From Proteiniphilum saccharofermentans (lineage in GTDB: Bacteria > Bacteroidota > Bacteroidia > Bacteroidales > Dysgonomonadaceae): a stretch of 64,000 nt of DNA. The notes below the pieces were generated by a model that ran no database searches, had not been told where the DNA came from, and saw only the letters and a list, made by a program, of their open reading frames with translations. Both the position numbers and the translations under genes were made by a program. Each line of letters begins with the position of its first letter. Position 1 is the first letter of the stretch. This document shows positions 54,757 through 63,827 of the stretch, piece after piece. Where the stretch lies: NCBI RefSeq assembly GCF_900095135.1, contig NZ_LT605205.1, forward strand, positions 4,340,001 through 4,404,000. Reading direction: 5' to 3'.

Positions 54757-56721
54757 ATGAAATTATATACAACATTAGAGCAACAACTCAAAAAAGAGCC
54801 CAACTTCGTTACAGACAACGGAGAACTGAAAAAATGGGTGGTGTTGAACAAAGCACAAAATTTTGACGAAGAATTGATTGGACTGTTGCTTGACAACACA
54901 GACCTGAAAGAGAAGTTTTTTGTAAACGTGAAAGGCACATTGGTTTTTAACCAAAACTTGTTTGTTCAGTTTCTGGAACAAAAAAACTATCTGAACGACA
55001 GCTACACCCAATTCAAAAACAAAGTTGGACTGACCATTGACGGCAAATACCTGAAACAACGCAACGAAGTGGCATTGGTTTGGCCATTTAAAGACTGCAT
55101 TTTGGAAGGCGGACAAAGCCGTGAAGAAGACAAACGAGAAGAAATATTCTTTAATGAAATTTTGGCACAAGATGAAATAACCCAACTTTTAGAACCCAAA
55201 GTTTTGACCAATGCCAAACGCATTGACAAAGGCGGAGAAAAACCACTTGACCAATTTAACCGAAACGAAAACGGCACTATAGCAGACAACCTAATTATAA
55301 AAGGAAATAACTTACTTGGAATAGGAAGTTTATTGCCAAAATTCCGTGGCAAAATTAAGTTCATTTATATAGACCCACCATACAACACAGGAAGCGATTC
55401 CTTTAATTATAATGATGCTTTTAATCAATCGACTTGGTTAACTTTTATGAAAAACCGAATCGAGTTAGCAAAACGGTTGTTAGCACCTTCAGGGGTATTT
55501 ATGGTTCAATGTTCATTTCACCAATTTGCATATTTAAAGGTTTTAATGAATGATTTATTTGAAAAACACTTGTGTGATTTCAATATACAAGTCAGACACC
55601 CTGATAGAGCTTTAACAGGCGACAAAGAGTTTAATGATGTTATTGAATATATTCTCATTTACTCGAACGATAAAGGCAAGAAAATGCCATTTATCGAAGA
55701 ACAAAAAACTATAGATGATTATACATTGCAAATAGTCTTAAAGGAAGGTGTAGAACCTAAAATTATACAATGCGGTTCAAAAAGTGTTGAAATTTACTTA
55801 CCTGAACAATATGAAGTAATATCAATACCACCAAGCAGGGAAGGATTGAAAAAAATTAGTATTCGGGGGTCAATTCGTGAAAAAAATAGTAGCGGAAGAT
55901 TTTTCGTTAAATATTTGGAGAACCTAAGCGAATATCCACCAGAAACATTATTCAAAGTTCCTGATATGGGTGATGATTTAGAGAACCATAGATTCTTTTA
56001 TTCAGCACCAAAAAATAAAAAGAATGGTGGTTATTATCAAGGTATGCCTACAAGTAGCGATGTGACTAAAAAACAGTATCCTAACTTTTACAATTTTGAG
56101 AAAGAATACAACAATGTTTCCAAGCAAGGAGATGTTGAGTTTAGAAATGGAAAAAAACCAGAAGAGCTTCTAAAATTTCTAATACAAATTTTTACCACTT
56201 CTAATGATATTGTTCTTGACTATCATTTAGGAAGTGGAACAACTGCGGCAGTTGCTCATAAACTAGGAAGACAGTATATCGGCTTGGAACAACTTCAAAG
56301 TCAAATTGATTTGTCTTTACAAAGAATTAAAAATGTAATCAATGGAGACCTAACAGGTATATCCGAAGATGAAGATGTGAATTGGCAAGGCGGTGGCTCA
56401 TTCATTTATCTTGAATTAAAAAAATATAACCAATCGTTTATTGAGCAGATTGAAGAAGCCAAAGACACCAAAGCACTTTTGCAGATTTGGGAGCAGATGA
56501 AAGCAAAAAGTTTCTTGAATTACAATGTGGATATAAAGAAGCAGGACGAGCATTTGGAAGAATTTAAAGCATTAGCCCTTGCGGAGCAGAAACAACACCT
56601 TTGCGAGCTACTGGACAAAAACCAATTGTATGTAAATCTTTCTTCGCTCAATGATTCCGATTTTTCTTGCAGCGATGAAGAAAAGAAAGTAACCCAAGAC
56701 TTTTATCAAACAAAGAAATAA
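54757..56721 (+). CDS. Type III restriction-modification methyltransferase (Mod)
   Basis: 654-residue N6-adenine methyltransferase that modifies one strand of an asymmetric site and supplies specificity to the complex. Catalytic motif IV DPPYNTGSDSFNYND is near residue 206 and the SAM-binding motif ends the core as DYHLGSGTTAAVAHKLG near 488, the beta-class order (IV before I). The intervening 250 residues are the target-recognition region. Motif I is usually DFFAGSGTT; here Tyr-His-Leu replaces Phe-Phe-Ala. Codon use is A/T-rich compared with the flanking chromosome, which suggests transfer. Res follows after 4 bases. Confidence 0.9.
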   Translation: MKLYTTLEQQLKKEPNFVTDNGELKKWVVLNKAQNFDEELIGLLLDNTDLKEKFFVNVKGTLVFNQNLFVQFLEQKNYLNDSYTQFKNKVGLTIDGKYLKQRNEVALVWPFKDCILEGGQSREEDKREEIFFNEILAQDEITQLLEPKVLTNAKRIDKGGEKPLDQFNRNENGTIADNLIIKGNNLLGIGSLLPKFRGKIKFIYIDPPYNTGSDSFNYNDAFNQSTWLTFMKNRIELAKRLLAPSGVFMVQCSFHQFAYLKVLMNDLFEKHLCDFNIQVRHPDRALTGDKEFNDVIEYILIYSNDKGKKMPFIEEQKTIDDYTLQIVLKEGVEPKIIQCGSKSVEIYLPEQYEVISIPPSREGLKKISIRGSIREKNSSGRFFVKYLENLSEYPPETLFKVPDMGDDLENHRFFYSAPKNKKNGGYYQGMPTSSDVTKKQYPNFYNFEKEYNNVSKQGDVEFRNGKKPEELLKFLIQIFTTSNDIVLDYHLGSGTTAAVAHKLGRQYIGLEQLQSQIDLSLQRIKNVINGDLTGISEDEDVNWQGGGSFIYLELKKYNQSFIEQIEEAKDTKALLQIWEQMKAKSFLNYNVDIKKQDEHLEEFKALALAEQKQHLCELLDKNQLYVNLSSLNDSDFSCSDEEKKVTQDFYQTKK

Positions 56722-56725
56722 GCAA

Positions 56726-59311
56726 ATGGCGTTTTTATATGATATATTGTTACAGGAATTTGGTAAAAGAGCCATTGCCCAAGTTGCCGTTCCTAATCAC
56801 ATAACCGACAATTTAAAGCCTGGATTTGGTCAGCGACCTTATCAAATTGAAGCGTTTCAGCGATTCATTCTTTGCGATTCAGAAGATTTTGAAGGCAAAC
56901 CCAAAAAACCGTTTCACTTGCTTTACAATATGGCAACGGGAAGTGGAAAGACACTGATTATGGCAGGTTTGATGTTGCACCTTTACCAAAAAGGCTATCG
57001 CAACTTTTTGTTTTTTGTAAACAGCAACAATATCATTCAGAAAACCAAAGACAATTTTCTCAATCCACAGGCTTCAAAATACTTGTTTAACCACAAAATT
57101 GTGATTGAAGGAAAAGAAGTGCTAATCAAAGAGATTGATAACTTTGAAGAAGCCGACCGTGAGAATATTAATTTGAAGTTTACCACCATTCAACAGCTTC
57201 ATATTGACCTGAACAACACCAAAGAAAACAGCGTAACCTACGAAGATTTTAAGGACAAAAAATTGGTTTTGATTGCTGACGAAGCACACCATTTGGTAGC
57301 AGGTACTAAGTCGGGAAGATTGTTTGGAAGTTGGGAAGATACCGTAAAGAAAATTCACGATTCCAATTTTGAAAATATCTTATTGGAGTTTACGGCAACC
57401 ATTGACACAGATACAGCAGAACTCGTAAAACACTATCAAGACAAAGTAATTTTCAAATATGACCTTGCTCAATTTCGTATAGACAAGTACTCTAAAGAAA
57501 TCAACCTAATTCGTTCCTTGTATGATGAGCAAGAGAGAATCATTCAGGCTTTGATTTTGAATTTGTATCGTCAAGAATTAGCAACTTCAAACAATATTAA
57601 TTTAAAGCCAGTAATTCTTTTCAAAGCCAAAAGGACAATCAAAGAATCAGAGCAAAACAAAGAGAACTTTCACAAACTGATTGATGATTTTTCGGTGGCA
57701 ATGGTGATCAAAATTCAAAAGACTTCTACAGTTCCAATTGTTCAAAAGGCTTTCCGATTTTTTGAAGTCAAAGGCATTTCAGCCAATGAAATAGTTAAAC
57801 GCATTCAAGCCAATTTTAGATTTGAAAATTGCCTAAGTGCCAACAATGATGCAGAAGCCGAACAGAATCAAATTTTGCTCAACACTTTGGAAGATGAAAA
57901 CAATCCAATCCGAGCCGTTTTTGCCGTTCAGAAACTGAACGAAGGTTGGGATGTTTTGAATTTGTTTGACATTGTTCGCCTTTACGAAGACCGAGACGGC
58001 AAAGATGGGAAGCCAGGGAAAACTACACTTTCAGAAGCCCAATTAATTGGTCGTGGTGCAAGGTATTATCCGTTTGCATTGGAAGAAGGACAAGACAAGT
58101 TTACCCGAAAATTTGATGATGATATATCCAATGATTTGAAAATATTGGAAGAATTGTATTACCACACCAAAGAAGACAGCCGTTACATTTCGGAATTGAA
58201 AAAAGCCCTTGTGGATTCAGGTATTTATGAAGATGATGAGAATTTGGTTCAACTCAATTTATTTTTAAAACCTGAATTTAAGAAAACAGATTTTTACAGA
58301 GACGGACACGTTTTCTTCAATAAGAAAGTGCCAAAGAGTTTTGACAACATAAAATCGTTTGCAGACTTAGGCGTAAAGAAAACCAACTACCGACACCCTT
58401 TATCTTCGGGAGTTGGCAGAATGTCGAGTGCCTTTTTTGAAATGGAGCCGACCCAATCGAATGATGAAGTAATTAAAACTAAAGATGTTCTTTTAGCGAA
58501 AGACGAAAATAGACCAGAAAAGGATTTTATACCAAATCATATAATCCGTTTTGCATTGAGCCAAAACCCGTTTTTCTATTTCGACAGTTTATCGCATTAC
58601 TTCCCAAGCGTTGATTCGCTTTCAAACTTCATTGATAGCACCGATTTTTTAGCAGGGTTGGAAATCACATTTAGCGGAACACCTAACCGACTAAAAGAAA
58701 TTAGCCATTTCGACTATTTGCAAGCCTTAAACGGACTTTTGCAAAGCATTGAAGCAGACATAAAGAGCAACTCGACAGAATACGAAGGTTCAGACTATAT
58801 CAAAGAACCAATTCACAAAGTTTTCAAAGACAAAGAAATCAAGGTTTACAAAGACAGCGAAAGAGCAGACGGACAAGAAACATTGGTAGCCAACGAGCCT
58901 TGGTATGTTTACAATGCCAACTATGGAACAAGTGAAGAAAAGAAATTTGTAGAACTGTTTTCAAGACGATTTGAAGGACTGAATCAGAAGTTTGAAAACA
59001 TTTACCTAATCCGAAACGAAAGAGAAATTAAAATCTTCGACAAACTCGGACGAGCATTTGAGCCAGACTTTTTATTGTTCTGCAAACAGCGTGACGGAGA
59101 ACAAATGACTTTTCAAGTTTTCATAGAGCCAAAAGGAGAGCATTTAAAAGGATACGACAAATGGAAAGAAGACTTTTTGACTGAAATCAAAGCAGAACAA
59201 AAGACAATCAAAATCCATACAGACACTTATTTGATAACAGCCGTTCCTTTCTACAACTACAACAACGAAAATGAATTTAAGACAACATTAGAAAACACAT
59301 TAAACGAATAG
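56726..59311 (+). CDS. Type III restriction endonuclease (Res)
   Basis: 861-residue helicase-nuclease that cuts DNA between unmethylated sites together with Mod. Walker A NMATGSGKTLIMAG near residue 75, DEAH box LIADEAHHLVAG near 185, ATIDTDTAELVKHY (motif III region) and QLIGRGARYYPF (motif VI) near 435 are intact. The C-terminal nuclease shows FEPDFLLF and QVFIEPKGEH (PD...ExK) near residues 778-806. No internal stops. An IS256 element begins only about 10 bases after the stop but does not truncate the gene. Confidence 0.92.
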   Translation: MAFLYDILLQEFGKRAIAQVAVPNHITDNLKPGFGQRPYQIEAFQRFILCDSEDFEGKPKKPFHLLYNMATGSGKTLIMAGLMLHLYQKGYRNFLFFVNSNNIIQKTKDNFLNPQASKYLFNHKIVIEGKEVLIKEIDNFEEADRENINLKFTTIQQLHIDLNNTKENSVTYEDFKDKKLVLIADEAHHLVAGTKSGRLFGSWEDTVKKIHDSNFENILLEFTATIDTDTAELVKHYQDKVIFKYDLAQFRIDKYSKEINLIRSLYDEQERIIQALILNLYRQELATSNNINLKPVILFKAKRTIKESEQNKENFHKLIDDFSVAMVIKIQKTSTVPIVQKAFRFFEVKGISANEIVKRIQANFRFENCLSANNDAEAEQNQILLNTLEDENNPIRAVFAVQKLNEGWDVLNLFDIVRLYEDRDGKDGKPGKTTLSEAQLIGRGARYYPFALEEGQDKFTRKFDDDISNDLKILEELYYHTKEDSRYISELKKALVDSGIYEDDENLVQLNLFLKPEFKKTDFYRDGHVFFNKKVPKSFDNIKSFADLGVKKTNYRHPLSSGVGRMSSAFFEMEPTQSNDEVIKTKDVLLAKDENRPEKDFIPNHIIRFALSQNPFFYFDSLSHYFPSVDSLSNFIDSTDFLAGLEITFSGTPNRLKEISHFDYLQALNGLLQSIEADIKSNSTEYEGSDYIKEPIHKVFKDKEIKVYKDSERADGQETLVANEPWYVYNANYGTSEEKKFVELFSRRFEGLNQKFENIYLIRNEREIKIFDKLGRAFEPDFLLFCKQRDGEQMTFQVFIEPKGEHLKGYDKWKEDFLTEIKAEQKTIKIHTDTYLITAVPFYNYNNENEFKTTLENTLNE

Positions 59312-59321
59312 AAATGCGACA

Positions 59322-60516
59322 CTATCCCAATAAGTGTGTAAGTAGTAATAAAAATTGGTTTAAAATTAGTCCCCAGTTCCTCACCGGCCTCGTCCATTTC
59401 TTGGTCGCTTCTCTAACGGCCAGGTATACAGACTTCATGACGGCCTCGTCGGTAGGGAATGAAAGCTTGTTTCTCGTGTACTTCCTGATCTTCCCGTTCA
59501 GGTTCTCGATCAGGTTGGTAGTATAAATAATACGCCTGATTTCCACCGGGAAATCAAAAAACACGGTCAGCCCCTCCCAGTTGTCCCTCCAGGATTTGAC
59601 GGCATACGCGTATTTACCTTCCCATTTGAGGGCGAAATCGTTCAATGCCGCTTCCGCCGCCTCCCTGGTGGGGGCATCATATATCTGTTTCATGTCAGCG
59701 GTGAACTCTTTCTTGTCTTTCCACACCACGTACCTGCACGCGTTCCGTATCTGGTGAACCACACATATTTGTGTCCTGGATTGGGGGAACACGTTTTGTA
59801 TGGTGTCGGTGAAACCGTTCAGGTTGTCGGTGGCCGTGATCAGGATATCCTTGACACCGCGGGCTTTCATGTCTGTCAGGACACTCATCCAGAAAGAGGC
59901 GCTTTCATTCTTGCCGAGCCAGAGGTCCAGCACCTCCTTCTTGCCATCACGACGGAGCCCCACGGCAATGTAAACGGTCTTGTTGACCACCCTGGAGTTC
60001 TCGCGCACCTTGAAAACGATCCCGTCCATCCAGACGATCATGTAGACCTCTTCCAGGGGCCGGTTTTTGCCAGGCTATGATATCTTCCGTCACGCGGTCC
60101 GTTATCCTGGATATCGCGCTCGTGGAAAGCCTGAAGTCATATATCTCGTGGAGTTGCTCCTCGATGTCGGCATTACTCATCCCTTTGGCGTACAGGGATA
60201 TCACCAGGGATTCGATCCCCTCGGCGAGGCTCTTCCGCTTGGGCACAATGACCGGCTCGAAGCTGCTGTCCCGGTCACGGGGGACGTCAATGCGGGCTTC
60301 ACCGAAACCGGTCTTTATCGTTTTGCTCCCGTACCCGTTACGGGCGTTGGAATGGCCACTTTTGGCGTGTTTGTCGTAACCCAGGTGATGGTCAAGCTCA
60401 CCCTCGAGCATTTGCTCGATACCTCGTTTATGTAACCCGGAAAGAAAGCTCTCGAACTCTTTCCCGCTCTTGAATTGTTTAAAAAAATCGTCGTTTAATA
60501 ATTCTTCTTTTCTCAT
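59322..60516 (-). pseudogene. IS256 transposase with a one-base frameshift
   Basis: The 5' part (60516 to about 60068) encodes ELDHHLGYDKHAKSGHSNAR and YAKGMSNADIEEQLHEIYD; the 3' part (from about 60064) encodes [19 protein letters not shown] with the first Asp, [18 protein letters not shown] with the second, and [16 protein letters not shown] with the Glu. Together 1195 bases, one more than 398 codons. Removing one A from the A5 run (T5 at 60064-60068 on plus) restores [21 protein letters not shown] real mutation or a homopolymer read error are both possible. The stop codon lies at the very left end of the element. Confidence 0.85.
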
Positions 60517-60546
60517 AACTGTTGAAGTGGTAAGTTAATAAAAATT

Positions 60547-60582
60547 TCTGAAGGGTTCAAGCCCGGGCTTGAACCCTTCAGA
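60547..60582. repeat. Perfect 36-bp palindrome inside IS256
   Basis: TCTGAAGGGTTCAAGCCC (60547-60564) followed directly by its exact reverse complement (60565-60582), with no spacer. It lies between the transposase start and the right terminal repeat, where it could block read-through from outside or form a cruciform. Confidence 0.9.
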
Positions 60583-60633
60583 TTACCAACTTACACAGTT
60601 CATGGGATACTCCTCTTTCCAGCCATATATATA

Positions 60634-60672
60634 CCAAAAAACCGCTCAAATATCTCAATTTGAACGGTTTGT
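60634..60672 (-). terminator. Terminator of tRNA-Arg
   Basis: On the minus strand AAACCGTTCAAAT and ATTTGAGCGGTTTT pair with two small mismatches, followed by T6. Separates the tRNA from the IS256 end. Confidence 0.85.
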
Positions 60673-60706
60673 ATGTTTGTTATCACCTTTTGTCCAAGGC
60701 TTCAAG

Positions 60707-60780
60707 TGATCCGAGCGGGATTCGAACCCACGACCCACAGCTTAGAAGGCTGTTGCTCTATCCAGCTGAGCTACCGGACC
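60707..60780 (-). tRNA. tRNA-Arg (TCT)
   Basis: Cloverleaf on the minus strand: acceptor GGTCCGG/TCGGATC, D stem GCTC/GAGC, anticodon stem ACAGC/GCTGT with loop CTTCTAA (anticodon TCT), T stem GTGGG/CCCGC, discriminator A, no encoded CCA. A TATTTTTG -7 element (60803-60796 minus) lies 16 bases before the 5' end. It marks the right boundary of the mosaic region. Confidence 0.95.
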
Positions 60781-60848
60781 ATCCTTTTGAGGCTGCAAAA
60801 ATAACGCAATTCTCAGAATAAAAAAAATTTATGATTCGCTAATTTATA

Positions 60849-60856
60849 TATCTTTG
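60849..60856 (+). promoter_or_regulatory. Predicted -7 element upstream of the oxidoreductase
   Basis: TATCTTTG matches TAnnTTTG, about 175 bases before the ATG at 61032. A spaced -33 is not clear. The rest of 60781-61031 shows no other feature. Confidence 0.4.
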
Positions 60857-61031
60857 TAGGATTCGGCTGCCTCGGCTTATTGTTGGCAGAAAATAGGGGT
60901 ATACAGAATTGTTTTAATTACTGAACATTCTGCCGGAGCATACGTTAATAAAAAAAGTGCACGATTTTAACAATACAACTATCCATTATTCAGGATATTA
61001 TATTCCCTAACCCGATTCTTAATTCAGCAAT

Positions 61032-62318
61032 ATGGACAGAAGAACCTTTATCAAAAAATCATCACTGACAACAGCCGCAGTAGCAACAGGATTTCATTCA
61101 CCGTTGTTTGCACAGGATACCTCTAATTTAAAGATCGGACTTATCGGAAGCGGATGGTACGGTATGGTGATCGCTAAAGCGGCATTGCAGGCAGGCGGAG
61201 TGGAGATAGCTGCTATCTGTGACGTGGATACTGCCCATCTGAAAAACAGTGCAACCGAACTGGAAACATTACAGGGAGTAAAACCAAAAGAGTTTAAGGA
61301 TTATCATGAGTTACTAAACCTGCCGGCATTGGATGCGGTGCTGATAGGAACACCTCCTCATTGGCATGCTCTGCAATTCATAGATGCCTGTAAAAAAGGA
61401 CTACCTATCTACTGTGAAAAACCACTGGCGTACGATGTGGATGAAGGGAAAGCCATGATAGAAGCGGCACGTAAGGCCGGTAATATTGTGCAGATCGGTT
61501 TTCAACGTCGTCAGAGTAAAGCATTCCAAAAAGCCAGAGAACTCATCCAAACCGGAGAGATAGGCAGAGTGCGACAGATAGGTGCACAAATACATTACAA
61601 CCCGGGCAATGCAGATACCACTGTGCAGGATCCACCCTCTTCACTGGACTGGGACGCATGGTGCGGTCCTGCCCCAAAACTCCCCTACAGTCCATCCATC
61701 GGGCACGGAAATTGGAGACTGGAGAAAGAATACGGCAATGGTCACCTGGTGGACTGGGGTATCCATCATATAGATATTATCCGTACCATTATGGATTTCA
61801 AAATGCCTGAATCGATCCATGCTACCGGGAGCCTCAACGTGCTGAAAGGAAGAATAACTACACCCGATACCCTTTTGGCAACCATGCATTTCAAAGATTG
61901 CCCGGTTGTCTGGCAACACAGGCTTTGGGGTACCGGAGACCTGAATCCTCAATTCAATAACGGCATATTTTTCTATGGAGAGAAAGCAACCCTTTTTGCT
62001 GCTGACAATAAACTGATACTGACACCTGCGGGAAGAGACCGGGAACAGCAGGTAATGGATATCGATACACCCGATATGCAGGAAAAACATCTGTCCGAAT
62101 TTATCCATGCAGTAAGGGCAAAAGATAAAAATCTGGTAAGCTGTAAAGTTGAGGATGCCTTCCAATCGACTGCTGCAGTCCAGTTAGCGATGATCTCGTA
62201 TGAAACGGCCAGTGAAGTAAAATGGGATGCTACCGGAAATACAATTTCGGGGAATGACAACGCCAGAAAATTATCGGCACGTTCATACCGTCAAGGATAT
62301 ATAAGGCCGACATACTGA
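61032..62318 (+). CDS. Tat-exported Gfo/Idh/MocA family oxidoreductase
   Basis: 428-residue NAD(P)-dependent oxidoreductase. The N-terminus MDRRTFIKKSSLTTAAVATG is a twin-arginine signal, so it folds with cofactor in the cytoplasm and is exported. Rossmann fold KIGLIGSGWYGMVIAKAAL near residue 35; YCEKPLAYDVDEG near 130 carries the conserved Glu-Lys-Pro; DWGIHHIDIIRTI near 240 has the active-site Asp/His. Substrate is unknown; exported relatives act on sugars and glycosides. The next gene, 45 bases on, is a gluconate-type permease, so they may work together. Confidence 0.85.
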   Translation: MDRRTFIKKSSLTTAAVATGFHSPLFAQDTSNLKIGLIGSGWYGMVIAKAALQAGGVEIAAICDVDTAHLKNSATELETLQGVKPKEFKDYHELLNLPALDAVLIGTPPHWHALQFIDACKKGLPIYCEKPLAYDVDEGKAMIEAARKAGNIVQIGFQRRQSKAFQKARELIQTGEIGRVRQIGAQIHYNPGNADTTVQDPPSSLDWDAWCGPAPKLPYSPSIGHGNWRLEKEYGNGHLVDWGIHHIDIIRTIMDFKMPESIHATGSLNVLKGRITTPDTLLATMHFKDCPVVWQHRLWGTGDLNPQFNNGIFFYGEKATLFAADNKLILTPAGRDREQQVMDIDTPDMQEKHLSEFIHAVRAKDKNLVSCKVEDAFQSTAAVQLAMISYETASEVKWDATGNTISGNDNARKLSARSYRQGYIRPTY

Positions 62319-62363
62319 TAAACAAACTTTCTTACAGATATCCATTTAATCTACCAGACAAGC

Positions 62364-63719
62364 ATGTCGACACTCTTTTTAATCTTTGCCATCCTATCGG
62401 CAGTAGCCATTCTTCTGTTCATGGTCTTGAAACTCAAGATCAGTGCATTTATTGCATTGCTGATCACCTCCATTTATGTAGGGATTGTTTCAGGGATGCC
62501 GCTGAACGACATTACCCAATCCATTCAGGAAGGGATGGCAGGGACGCTTGGCTTTGTAGCAACAGTAGTAGGATTGGGAGCAATCTTCGGGCAGATGCTC
62601 GAAAGTTCGGGAGGAGCTGAGTCCCTGGCAGATTATTTAGTAAGAAAGTTTGGAAAAGAGAGAGCCCCATGGGCAATGGTTACCACCGGTTTTATTGTCG
62701 CTATTCCTGTCTTCTTCGACGTGGGGTTTATCATTCTGGTCCCTATTGTGTATGCCCTATCGCGCGACACCAAACGTTCGCTGCTCTATTACGCCATACC
62801 TTTGCTGGCTGGTCTGGCGGTTACCCATAGTTTCATTCCGCCTACCCCCGGACCGGTAGCAGTGGCTGATATTATCAACGCCCAATTAGGATGGGTTATT
62901 CTGATGGGATTTATTCTGGGAATTCCCACAGCCATTATTGCAGGACCTGTCTTCGGAAAATATATCTCCAAAAAGATACACCTGATGCCTCCTTATAGTG
63001 ATGATGATACTCCCAGGGAGTTCGATACAAAGTCGTATCCCTCATTCCGGTTAATTGCGATTATCATCTCTATCCCACTCCTACTTATACTCCTCAATAC
63101 ATTTACTACTGTAGCGGTTTCGAAAGAAATTGTGAGAAAATCGGTCTTCACCGACGTACTGGAATTTATCGGACATCCTTTTTCTGCACTGATCATTGCC
63201 ACCCTTATTGCTACCTATTTCTTGTGCATAAAAAGAGGGATGGACAAGCAGAAAATTCTCGACTTAAGTACAAAAGCATTGGGGCCTGCGGGAATTATCA
63301 TCCTGATTACCGGTGCTGGTGGTGTATTGAAACAAGTATTGGTAGATAGCGGTATCGGACAGGTTATGGCAGAATCGATGTCCAACTCGCCTTTGCCGCC
63401 CATCCTGCTGGCATGGCTTATTGCAGCCGTAGTACGGGTAACACAGGGTTCAGCTACCGTAGCAATGATCACTGCAGCAAGTATAATCGCTCCTATTATC
63501 AGTGAATTCGGATTGAACGATCCTCAACGCGCACTGGTGGTAATCGCCATTGCCTCAGGCGCTACCTTGCTGTCGCACGTCAACGACAGCGGATTCTGGC
63601 TGGTCGGTAAATACCTGGGTATGAATGAAAAGCAAACACTGCAGAGCTGGACTGTAATGGAAAGTATCATTGCTTTTTGCGGATTGATATTTACACTGAC
63701 AGCCAGTTTGTTTTTTTAG
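62364..63719 (+). CDS. GntP-family gluconate:proton symporter
   Basis: Inner-membrane transporter of 451 residues with about 12 hydrophobic segments. GLGAIFGQMLESSGGAESLADYLV (split near Leu-Glu; residues 70-93), VAIPVFFDVGFIILVPIVY near 112 and HSFIPPTPGPVAVADII near 155 are hallmarks of the GntP/GntT group, as is SHVNDSGFWLVGKYLG near the end. Substrate is gluconate or a related sugar acid. Probably co-transcribed with the exported oxidoreductase, which could generate or consume that acid. Terminator follows. Confidence 0.88.
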   Translation: MSTLFLIFAILSAVAILLFMVLKLKISAFIALLITSIYVGIVSGMPLNDITQSIQEGMAGTLGFVATVVGLGAIFGQMLESSGGAESLADYLVRKFGKERAPWAMVTTGFIVAIPVFFDVGFIILVPIVYALSRDTKRSLLYYAIPLLAGLAVTHSFIPPTPGPVAVADIINAQLGWVILMGFILGIPTAIIAGPVFGKYISKKIHLMPPYSDDDTPREFDTKSYPSFRLIAIIISIPLLLILLNTFTTVAVSKEIVRKSVFTDVLEFIGHPFSALIIATLIATYFLCIKRGMDKQKILDLSTKALGPAGIIILITGAGGVLKQVLVDSGIGQVMAESMSNSPLPPILLAWLIAAVVRVTQGSATVAMITAASIIAPIISEFGLNDPQRALVVIAIASGATLLSHVNDSGFWLVGKYLGMNEKQTLQSWTVMESIIAFCGLIFTLTASLFF

Positions 63720-63785
63720 AGAAAACCTCACCTTTTATTTGGATTGTGACCCGGAAAGTGGAGCGAAGATAAATTGAAAGCACAA

Positions 63786-63809
63786 AAAAAGCGACCGAAG
63801 CCGCTTTTT
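63786..63809. terminator. Bidirectional terminator
   Basis: AAAAAGCG (63786-63793) and CGCTTTTT (63802-63809) form an 8-bp perfect stem with A and T runs on both sides, serving gntP (+) and gdhA (-). Confidence 0.85.
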
Positions 63810-63827
63810 CTATATTAAGTACAGATA

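Larger units (their letters stand above)
59321..60611 (-). mobile_element. IS256-family insertion sequence
   Basis: About 1.29 kb. Imperfect terminal inverted repeats: left TATCCCAATAAGTGTGTAAG (from 59323), right (reverse complement) TATCCCATGAACTGTGTAAG (from 60609). The outermost two to three bases differ and I could not find a convincing target duplication. One transposase gene fills it. It lies between the res stop and the terminator of tRNA-Arg. Confidence 0.85.

Noticed and set aside
59321-60620. 8-9 base target duplication of the IS256 element
   Set aside because: No matching flanking sequence could be found on the two sides, so it is not reported.
60640-60720. Attachment site at the 3' end of tRNA-Arg
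   Set aside because: No second copy of the tRNA 3' sequence and no integrase gene was found in the window, so an integrative element cannot be claimed.
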